DNA from: Polaribacter sp.
GTDB taxonomy: Bacteria > Bacteroidota > Bacteroidia > Flavobacteriales > Flavobacteriaceae
DNA length: 5,542 nt
Reading direction: 5' to 3'
Assembly: GCA_030731695.1 (NCBI GenBank)
Contig: JANQTK010000236.1
Coordinates: 8,612-14,153 of the forward strand
A program made the position numbers and the translations under genes. Positions 1-5,542 of this stretch are shown piece by piece; the first letter of the stretch is position 1, and each line of letters opens with the position of its first letter. The notes under the pieces were generated by a model. That model saw nothing but the letters and a program-made list of their open reading frames with translations, did no database searches and was not told where the DNA came from.

Positions 1-963
1 TGTAATTCCCTCTATATTATCAATAATTCCATCAGTTAAAGACTCTTTTACAGCATCAAAATCAAATAACAACCTTTTTTTTAACGGTGTGAATGGCGTT
101 TTTTTCAAGGATTCAATGTTCAAAATATCAGTTGTATTGTTTTCTATAAACGCTTCAAAAATTCGAATCGTATTTCCATCACTTCCATAATTATTTTGAT
201 AGGCTCTTTCCACAATCAAAAAATGATTTTTTTGAATTTCGAGCATTGCAGTTACACCATTTACATTTTGATTTCCTTTATATGGTTTTGGAATTTTTTC
301 TAATTGATATGCAAACTGTTTGGTTGCTTTATTTATTTTATAATCAAAATATGTAATTCTAACAGGAGAGGACGTTTTAGTAGCTTTTGGCTCTTCACCA
401 TCCACAGAAAGTGGCGCCTCTACTCCAACCCAAAAACCCTGATTATCAATGCTTTTAGAAGAAGATTCAAAAACACCATTGTGTTTAAAATTTTCTATTT
501 TTGACAATGATTTTGGCAATTGAAATTGGGCTAAAAATTTGCCATTTGCATCAATTTTAAAAATTGTTGGTTGCTTTTTCTTGTTGATAGATCCTTCACT
601 AACTAAATGAATTTCATTGGTTTTCTCATCCACAAATATGGATTCTAAATCGAGTTCATTTTCTTTGAAAAAAGTATCTGTGGAGTCATTTAGTAAGATG
701 ACTTTTTTGAAATCAACAGATTCAAATCTATCATTTTGAATGTCGATTTTCGCACTTACAATTCTTGGATTTTTAGCATCGTCAATCACAAAAAAATAGT
801 CATTATTCACGACATCAATTCCTGATAAACCACCAATTGTTTGATTTTGAAACTGTAAAGAATCTAGAATGATGTATTCGTCTAAAAAAGAAATGGAAGT
901 TATCTTTTTTGATGAACAGGAAAAAAGAAAAAGTAGAAGCACTAAAAGAAATGATTGTTTCAT
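1..963 (-). CDS. Esterase-like phytase domain lipoprotein (3' end cut by the window)
   Basis: The frame is open from the ATG at 963-961 to base 1, giving 321 codons without a stop, so the C-terminus is missing. Residues 1-16 form a lipoprotein signal: Lys2, a run of Leu/Phe, then LFSC with Cys16 as the lipidated residue. This signal decides the start. The rest resembles the esterase-like phytase family (PF13449). It has a GGLSGI segment at 44-49 followed by a hydrophobic strand and DDAKNPR (61-67), then an acidic DLESI (105-109) leading to VSEGS (121-125). Further on come a VFES...GFWVGVEAPL block and an NGVTAM...FLIVERAY block, all in family order. The visible end, DNIEGIT, resembles the family's last conserved block, so probably only some tens of residues are lost. 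The protein is likely membrane-anchored outside the cytoplasm, possibly a beta-propeller. The family name does not prove phytase or esterase activity, and the substrate is unknown. A terminator and a candidate promoter separate it from the transporter genes. Confidence 0.85.
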   Translation of the reverse strand, partial: MKQSFLLVLLLFLFSCSSKKITSISFLDEYIILDSLQFQNQTIGGLSGIDVVNNDYFFVIDDAKNPRIVSAKIDIQNDRFESVDFKKVILLNDSTDTFFKENELDLESIFVDEKTNEIHLVSEGSINKKKQPTIFKIDANGKFLAQFQLPKSLSKIENFKHNGVFESSSKSIDNQGFWVGVEAPLSVDGEEPKATKTSSPVRITYFDYKINKATKQFAYQLEKIPKPYKGNQNVNGVTAMLEIQKNHFLIVERAYQNNYGSDGNTIRIFEAFIENNTTDILNIESLKKTPFTPLKKRLLFDFDAVKESLTDGIIDNIEGIT

Positions 964-979
964 TATCAGATTATTTCTA

Positions 980-987
980 CAAAGGTA
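980..987 (-). promoter_or_regulatory. Candidate Bacteroidota -7 box for the lipoprotein gene
   Basis: On the minus strand the bases read TACCTTTG, an exact match to the Bacteroidota -7 consensus TAnnTTTG. The box ends 16 bases before the ATG at 963, so transcription would start around 970-976 with a leader of only about ten bases. The -33 element is weak: the best candidate is TATG near 1009-1006, about 18 bases upstream. No Shine-Dalgarno sequence lies before the ATG, which is normal for this phylum. The box lies just after the terminator of the upstream gene, where a promoter is expected. In an AT-rich genome one box of this kind can occur by chance. Confidence 0.5.
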
Positions 988-1022
988 TTTTTCTATTTTT
1001 AAAAACATAAAAATAAATCAAC

Positions 1023-1060
1023 AAAAAAGACCTCATAATTTAAAAAATAGTGAGGTCTTT
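1023..1060 (-). terminator. Intrinsic terminator of the permease-peptidase gene
   Basis: The arms AAAGACCTCA (1026-1035) and TGAGGTCTTT (1051-1060) form a perfect 10-bp inverted repeat around a 15-base AT-rich loop. Read on the minus strand, the stem runs into six T residues (1028-1023), partly shared with the end of the arm. It begins 17 bases after the TAA stop at 1080-1078. The plus-strand direction has only three T residues after the stem and no gene to serve, so it most likely acts on minus-strand transcription. It isolates the transporter genes from the lipoprotein gene. Confidence 0.85.
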
Positions 1061-1077
1061 CCATAAAATTTTAAGAA

Positions 1078-4000
1078 TTAAATCTTAATTCTATTATCTT
1101 CAGATTGTGTATCAATCAATTTATTGTAAGGATCTACACCAACTTCTGATGGTTTTTTATCTACAATAATGCGAATTTTATTAAAAATTTTCGTGATTTT
1201 GTGTTTCTGTAAATAGAGTTCTTTTGTTGTCTTTTTACCATTTACAGTTTCTTCTGTAAAAATCCCAATGTCAATATAATCTTCTAAGCGAACAGATAAA
1301 ATGGGTTTTTTCATTTTATCACTTTTATAACTTAAAGTATCTCCTACATTTTCACCATAATAGATTTTTCCTTGATCATCATTTCTATATTTTGAAACTT
1401 CAAACTCAATATCTACTTGATATTTTCCGTTGTCTAATTTTTTTGAAGTAGCTTTTTTAACGCTGTTTCTATACAAAGTAATGGTTTCAAACATGTCATG
1501 AATTACATATTGCAAAGAATCTGGAGTAACTTCTTTGATGAAATTCACCATATCAATGGACGTTGTGTAAGGTGGATTTTGAAACTGTACTTTTTCAACA
1601 TACTTTTTCAAAGCACCATTCAGCTTTTTTTCGCCAATATAATCGCTCAAAGCATACAAAACCATAGACCCTTTTTGATAATGAATATAGCCTTGCCCAT
1701 CATTATACATCAATGGATTTTCGCGTTTGCTTTCAAAAGTTCGTTGCATTAAATAATCATCCAACGCTTTTTTCAAGAAAGTGCGCATTTTTTCCTTTCC
1801 TTGTTGATGTTCCAATACTTTTAAAGAAACATATTCAGACATGCTTTCAGACATCATTGTAGCACCCAAAACATCAGCACCAATCACTTGATGTGCCCAC
1901 CATTGATGCGCAACTTCATGCACTGTTACTGCAAAAGGATAATCTACACCCTCATTTTTTTCGTCTTTTACGTCTGCAATAAATCCAATTCCTTCAGAAA
2001 AAGGAATGGTATTTGGAAACGATTGTGCAAACGTTCCTCCAGTTCTTGGAAACTCAATAATTCGAACTTGTTTGTGTTGATATGGACTGAAATTTTTAGA
2101 ATTATAATCTAAAGAAGCTTTCATTCCTTTCATCATTCTATCCAAATTGAACGTATGTGGTTTGTGGTAATAAATTTCTAAACTGATGCCTTTATACATT
2201 TCTTTTTTCACTTCATATCGAGCTGAATTGAATGCATAAAAGTTCAAGATTTTTGAATCCATTTTGTAATGGAAAAATCGTCTGTCACCTTCTGTCCATT
2301 CTTTTTGTAAATATCCTGGAGCGATGGCAATTTGGTCTTTGGATGTAGAAACTGTCGCTTCAAAATCAATCCAATCTGCATCTTTTGAAATATAGGTATT
2401 TCCTAGAGCAGTTGAATCTGAAGGATGAGGACGCAAATCATTTTTGGGTAAACCGTATTTTTTTCGGGTTTGATTATCTGTCAATTCTCCATTTGAGGAA
2501 TATCCTAAAGAAGGAAACATGGAAAAATTATTGATAAATGTTCCGTTTTGTAATACTGGTGAATTTTCTCTATAGGTTGTATTTTTAGTACTTTTTACAG
2601 TAACAATTAACTGCAAACTATCTCCAGGCATGATTTTATTTTGAAACAAATAAATATCAAAATTATGAATAGTATCTTCAGAAACTAATTTATTTGCTTT
2701 GTTAAAAACAAACGTACTTTTTAAAGAATTGTGATTTAAAAATACACTATCAATGGGTTTGTCAGTTTTATTAACCATCGTAAAAATGGCAGTTGCATCA
2801 AAAAATCGTTCTTTTGGATAGATATTCATTTTTGTTTTTACGCCAACAATTCTTGGTTGTGCGTAATTTTCATATTTTTTATATTTTTTCTCCCATTCAA
2901 CACTTCTCATTTCAAATTCTTTGGAAGAAGTTCGTTTGCTTTTAGTACCCGTTTCTTGATAAATAGAATATCCCAATCCTAAAAAAGCACTAAAGAAAAT
3001 AACAAATCCCACTACATAAACTCCTTTAAATCTGGAGTTTGCAATTTGAATTCTTTCTTTAAATGAATTAGGGATTCCTCTTACCCAAAACAATGCTGAG
3101 AAAATTAACAAGGTAAATCCGCATAAAACCCAGTACAATTTATATACTAAAAACGGTGTTAAAAATCCGTAGGAATTCATATCAGAATAGCTAAATCCTG
3201 GACCTTCGTTGTATTTGAAAATAGATTGTTCAATACCTGCCAATGATAAAAATGGAATTCCAATGGAAAGAACTAACAATAAAAACAATCCTAAATAAGG
3301 GTTTCCAATCAATGTTTGAATGAAAATTGCCAACATTGCCCAAATAAAATAATTGAGAAATTCTAATAAAAATAACTCCACAACATAATGACCAGTTTCA
3401 AAATTATAGTAGCCTTTATAAATTTGAAATAAGATTCCAGAAACCATAATTAGCGCTAACAAAACGAATTGCATTTTTACCAAAGCAACCACTTTTGAAA
3501 ACAATAAGGTCCAATTTGGAATCGGAGTTGCATCCACTAAATGATTCAAATTAGAAAGTTTTGCTCTGTGAACCAACATTCCTGCATATAAAAAAGTACA
3601 AATAATGATGGATAAAGAAAAAACGTTTCCAATATTTAACATTTTCCAAGTAACTGGCAATGTGGGTGTTCCAAAAATATCTCCAATTTCTGATAAACCA
3701 ACAATCATCAACACCAAGCCAACCAACACAATTGAAATAAAAGGCCAACTTTTAATAATGTATTTAAAATCGATATTGGATAATTTCCAAAGTGTTTTTA
3801 AATTTTGAAAAAACGAAAAATCATACGCTACTTTTGGCAATGAAATCTTTGTGATTCCGCTAAAATTCGTTTTTGTAACTCTTTCACCTTTTGATTTTCT
3901 AAAAGTAAATGACAATGCATTTTGACTAAATGCAAAAAAACGAAACACCAATCCAAAGACCAAACTTGAAATTGCCAACCACAATAAACGATTGTAAATT

Positions 4001-4728
4001 ATCATTTCTTCGATAGGAATTTGCATTTCATTTTGTTCAGAAGGCGTCCAATATTTGGTATAATAATTTACAGAAGCAGCACCAAAAGGATCTAAAATTG
4101 CCAATAAACCTCTTTGTTCTGGCTCAGAAAGGGAACTTTCCAAAACACCCTGCACAAAAAGCAATACAATTACAGTGATAAATCCTGCAGCAATATTTCT
4201 CGAAAAAGTAACGACTGCAAAAACAATCGCTCCAAACAACAAAATATTAGGCAAAATAAAAACAACATAGGCTTTCAAATACGTTGAAAGTTGCAATGGT
4301 CCCACCAACTCTGAGTTGGTTCCTGGAAAACGAAACCCAATCATCATTCCAATTGCAATTGACAACACAATGATGGTAACCACTACAATTCCGCTTGAGA
4401 ATTTAGCAAATAAGTAATTGGCTTTTGTAAAAGGATAGGAATATAAAATAGTGTGCATTTCACTTTTAAAATCCCTGTGAATTGATACTCCAATAATTGA
4501 TGGAAATAAAAAGAAAATAAAAACAGTAAGTCCATTCAATAAATTATTAACTCCAATTGGCGAATTCACAATTCTTGAAGAACCTGTTGTAGCTGTTATG
4601 GAATCAAAAAAACCTGCAGAAGCAGCTGATAAAAAGAATGATAATAAAAAAAAGATGACCAAATAAATATAAAATGCTGGCTTGTTGAACCAGTATTTAA
4701 TTTCTTGTTTGAATATTGTTGAAAACAT
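1078..4728 (-). CDS. ABC-2 permease fused to an M1 family zinc aminopeptidase
   Basis: This 1216-residue protein joins a complete ABC-2 permease to a peptidase. I count 13 hydrophobic helices, near residues 19-40, 62-83, 110-132, 153-174, 179-196, 246-265, 328-347, 366-386, 411-436, 450-472, 478-498, 527-549 and 570-588. That is two six-helix units plus one extra helix. The basic linkers at 266-327 and 550-569 fit the cytoplasm, so the C-terminal part should be periplasmic. From about 600 there is an M1-like N-terminal beta domain, then the catalytic domain. The zinc motif is HEVAH (His937, Glu938, His941) with Glu961 as probable third ligand. Glu912 in SEGIGF aligns with the Glu of the M1 GxMEN motif, and Tyr1017 in YQKG is the likely transition-state Tyr. 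A beta-rich tail follows; the large helical C-terminal domain of long M1 enzymes is absent. The ATPase gene lies 88 bp upstream and is the expected partner. The start is the first in-frame ATG after a stop at 4782-4780. Substrates of permease and peptidase are unknown. Confidence 0.92.
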   Translation of the reverse strand: MFSTIFKQEIKYWFNKPAFYIYLVIFFLLSFFLSAASAGFFDSITATTGSSRIVNSPIGVNNLLNGLTVFIFFLFPSIIGVSIHRDFKSEMHTILYSYPFTKANYLFAKFSSGIVVVTIIVLSIAIGMMIGFRFPGTNSELVGPLQLSTYLKAYVVFILPNILLFGAIVFAVVTFSRNIAAGFITVIVLLFVQGVLESSLSEPEQRGLLAILDPFGAASVNYYTKYWTPSEQNEMQIPIEEMIIYNRLLWLAISSLVFGLVFRFFAFSQNALSFTFRKSKGERVTKTNFSGITKISLPKVAYDFSFFQNLKTLWKLSNIDFKYIIKSWPFISIVLVGLVLMIVGLSEIGDIFGTPTLPVTWKMLNIGNVFSLSIIICTFLYAGMLVHRAKLSNLNHLVDATPIPNWTLLFSKVVALVKMQFVLLALIMVSGILFQIYKGYYNFETGHYVVELFLLEFLNYFIWAMLAIFIQTLIGNPYLGLFLLLVLSIGIPFLSLAGIEQSIFKYNEGPGFSYSDMNSYGFLTPFLVYKLYWVLCGFTLLIFSALFWVRGIPNSFKERIQIANSRFKGVYVVGFVIFFSAFLGLGYSIYQETGTKSKRTSSKEFEMRSVEWEKKYKKYENYAQPRIVGVKTKMNIYPKERFFDATAIFTMVNKTDKPIDSVFLNHNSLKSTFVFNKANKLVSEDTIHNFDIYLFQNKIMPGDSLQLIVTVKSTKNTTYRENSPVLQNGTFINNFSMFPSLGYSSNGELTDNQTRKKYGLPKNDLRPHPSDSTALGNTYISKDADWIDFEATVSTSKDQIAIAPGYLQKEWTEGDRRFFHYKMDSKILNFYAFNSARYEVKKEMYKGISLEIYYHKPHTFNLDRMMKGMKASLDYNSKNFSPYQHKQVRIIEFPRTGGTFAQSFPNTIPFSEGIGFIADVKDEKNEGVDYPFAVTVHEVAHQWWAHQVIGADVLGATMMSESMSEYVSLKVLEHQQGKEKMRTFLKKALDDYLMQRTFESKRENPLMYNDGQGYIHYQKGSMVLYALSDYIGEKKLNGALKKYVEKVQFQNPPYTTSIDMVNFIKEVTPDSLQYVIHDMFETITLYRNSVKKATSKKLDNGKYQVDIEFEVSKYRNDDQGKIYYGENVGDTLSYKSDKMKKPILSVRLEDYIDIGIFTEETVNGKKTTKELYLQKHKITKIFNKIRIIVDKKPSEVGVDPYNKLIDTQSEDNRIKI

Positions 4729-4731
4729 ATA

Positions 4732-4766
4732 ATGAGTTTTGAGTGATGAGTTTTTAATGATGAGTT
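4732..4766 (-). repeat. Five degenerate 7-bp repeats, permease-proximal block
   Basis: The plus strand reads as five consecutive heptamers: ATGAGTT, TTGAGTG, ATGAGTT, TTTAATG, ATGAGTT. The three exact copies start at 4732, 4746 and 4760, so exact copies alternate with diverged ones. On the coding (minus) strand the unit is AACTCAT. The block ends three bases before the permease ATG at 4728-4726, so it would form most of the leader next to the ribosome binding region. It has no recognisable Shine-Dalgarno sequence. The function is unknown. Confidence 0.7.
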
Positions 4767-4832
4767 TATTTGCTAAAAGTTAAAACTGATTAATAATCTT
4801 AACTTAAAACTTACAACTAAGAACTCAAAACT
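4735..4832 (-). other. Nested inverted repeats spanning the ATPase-permease junction
   Basis: An exact 10-bp inverted repeat pairs AGTTTTGAGT (4735-4744) with ACTCAAAACT (4823-4832). Inside it a 7-bp pair, AAGTTAA (4777-4783) and TTAACTT (4799-4805), encloses the near-palindrome GATTA-A-TAATC (4788-4798). A transcript could therefore fold into a long, imperfect, AU-rich hairpin that takes in the ATPase stop codon. No T tract follows on the minus strand, so a terminator is unlikely. It may affect mRNA stability or the ratio of the two proteins, but this is inference. Confidence 0.5.
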
Positions 4833-4835
4833 TGA
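4801..4835 (+). repeat. Five degenerate 7-bp repeats overlapping the ATPase 3' end
   Basis: The plus strand reads AACTTAA, AACTTAC, AACTAAG, AACTCAA, AACTTGA: five heptamers that all begin with AACT. The block is the same length (35 bp) as the one at 4732-4766 but lies in the opposite orientation, with 34 bp between them. The last codons of the ATPase gene (Val-Leu-Ser-Ser) and its TAG stop at 4819-4817 lie inside the array, so the repeat has supplied the coding end of that gene. Confidence 0.7.
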
Positions 4836-5542
4836 ACAGGTTCATCCTTTTTTAGCGCAATAAAATACACATCATCTAATTGAGGAGTAACCTCAACAAA
4901 ATCTTCCGAAGGTTTTTCAGAGGCATGAACTCTAATATTTAAGGTGTTATCTTGATTATAACTTGATGATAAAATATCAAACAACTGCTGATTTTCTTCT
5001 AAATCTTCTCTGTTGATTACTTTTTTCCAAATTGTTCCTTCCAATTCTGAAGTCGCTTTTTGTGGAGTTGTATGGTTTAAGATGTTTCCACCATTTAAAA
5101 TAGCCATTTCATTACACAATTCCTTTACATCATCTACAATGTGTGTCGAAAAAATTACGGTACAATTGGTCCCAACTTCACGCAACACATTCAAAAAACG
5201 ATGTCTTTCTGCAGGATCTAAACCCGCAGTTGGCTCATCAACAATAATCAATTTTGGATTGTTCAACAACAATTGTGCAATGCCAAAACGCTGTTTCATT
5301 CCACCAGAATAACCAGCTACATATTTTTTACGAACATCATATAAATTGGTAATTTCCAACACTTCTTTTACCAAAGCTTCTCTTTCAGTTTTGTTGGAAA
5401 CTCCTTTTAAAGTTGCAAAATAATCCAACAAATCAACAGCTGACATTTTTGGATACACTCCAAAAGATTGTGGCAAATACCCCAACACTTTTCTCAATGC
5501 CATTTTGTCTTCCAAAACATTGATATCACCAAAATGAATGGA
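4817..5542 (-). CDS. ABC-2 type transporter ATP-binding subunit (5' end cut by the window)
   Basis: This is the cytoplasmic ATPase that would power the permease encoded just downstream. The frame is open to the window edge, giving 241 residues; numbering here starts at the first visible codon. The Q-loop is YLPQ (Gln25). The ABC signature is YSGGMKQR (78-85), Walker B is LIIVDE (98-103) with catalytic Glu103, the D-loop is GLD (107-109), and the switch His is His134 in STHIVDD. After about residue 160 there is an accessory C-terminal segment ending with LDDVYF, usual in ABC-2 ATPases. Walker A is not seen because the first roughly 50-60 residues lie outside the window; nothing suggests the gene is broken. 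A TTG at 5515-5513 is an internal Leu codon, not the start, since homologous sequence (SIHFGDINV) continues upstream in frame. The stop is 88 bp before the permease start with no terminator or good promoter between, so co-transcription is likely. The cargo is unknown. Confidence 0.93.
   Translation of the reverse strand, partial: SIHFGDINVLEDKMALRKVLGYLPQSFGVYPKMSAVDLLDYFATLKGVSNKTEREALVKEVLEITNLYDVRKKYVAGYSGGMKQRFGIAQLLLNNPKLIIVDEPTAGLDPAERHRFLNVLREVGTNCTVIFSTHIVDDVKELCNEMAILNGGNILNHTTPQKATSELEGTIWKKVINREDLEENQQLFDILSSSYNQDNTLNIRVHASEKPSEDFVEVTPQLDDVYFIALKKDEPVQVLSS

Noticed and set aside
304..504. Plus-strand open frame of 66 codons, and a similar one at 869-1066
   Set aside because: The first lies inside the lipoprotein gene on the other strand; the second covers its start, promoter and the terminator. 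Neither shows a family motif or plausible composition.
1846..1920. Inactive peptidase remnant
   Set aside because: His937, Glu938, His941, a downstream Glu and the Tyr in YQKG are all present, so the altered spacing alone does not support loss of activity.
1498..2112. Plus-strand open frames at 1498-1752 and 1888-2112
   Set aside because: Both lie opposite the conserved peptidase domain, including the zinc motif, and their translations look like antisense shadows without known motifs.
3551..3808. Overlapping small frames on both strands within the permease region
   Set aside because: They sit inside the well-supported permease gene. The hydrophobic minus-strand frame merely reflects the T-rich helix codons read in another frame.
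4729..4816. Separate promoter for the permease-peptidase gene
   Set aside because: The closest box on the minus strand, TAACTTTT (4782-4775), misses the final G of TAnnTTTG, and no TTG lies at a suitable distance upstream. Co-transcription with the ATPase gene is simpler.
4732..4835. CRISPR array or riboswitch at the ATPase-permease junction
   Set aside because: The units are only 7 bp with no unique spacers, so this is not CRISPR. No conserved riboswitch core is visible and the fold is plain AU-rich pairing.
5013..5515. Start of the ATPase gene at the TTG at 5515-5513
   Set aside because: The frame stays open to the window edge and the upstream codons match the usual ABC ATPase sequence before the Q-loop. 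A start here would also drop Walker A, so the gene is simply cut by the window.

Overview
The window is AT-rich and tightly packed. All three recognisable genes are on the minus strand, so it reads from right to left. Several traits point to the Bacteroidota, most likely a marine or environmental member of the Flavobacteriaceae: low GC, no Shine-Dalgarno sequence before the two visible starts, a TAnnTTTG-type promoter box, and a permease fused to an M1 aminopeptidase, a layout I know mainly from that phylum. The placement is an inference from composition and family knowledge; there is no rRNA or marker gene to confirm it.

Layout, in the direction of transcription. (1) 5542-4817: the ATPase subunit of an ABC-2 type transporter. 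Its N-terminus, with the Walker A motif, lies beyond the window edge. (2) 4816-4729: a short spacer with two 35-bp blocks of degenerate 7-bp repeats in opposite orientations. One block overlaps the end of the ATPase gene and the other stops three bases before the next start codon. (3) 4728-1078: a 1216-residue fusion protein. Its N-terminal half holds two six-helix ABC-2 permease units. A thirteenth helix leads to a C-terminal M1 zinc aminopeptidase domain, predicted to be periplasmic. (4) 1060-1023: a strong intrinsic terminator closing the ATPase/permease unit. (5) 1022-964: a short promoter region. (6) 963-1: a lipoprotein with an esterase-like phytase domain (PF13449 type), whose C-terminus runs off the window.

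The ATPase and the permease-peptidase probably form one transporter. The cytoplasmic ATPase would drive a membrane protein that carries both permease halves and an extracytoplasmic peptidase. The substrate cannot be read from the sequence. The phytase-like lipoprotein appears to be a separate transcription unit, because a terminator and its own candidate promoter lie between. I see no mobile element, RNA gene or CRISPR array. The most unusual structures are the permease-peptidase fusion, with its modified M1 motifs, and the inverted heptamer repeats.
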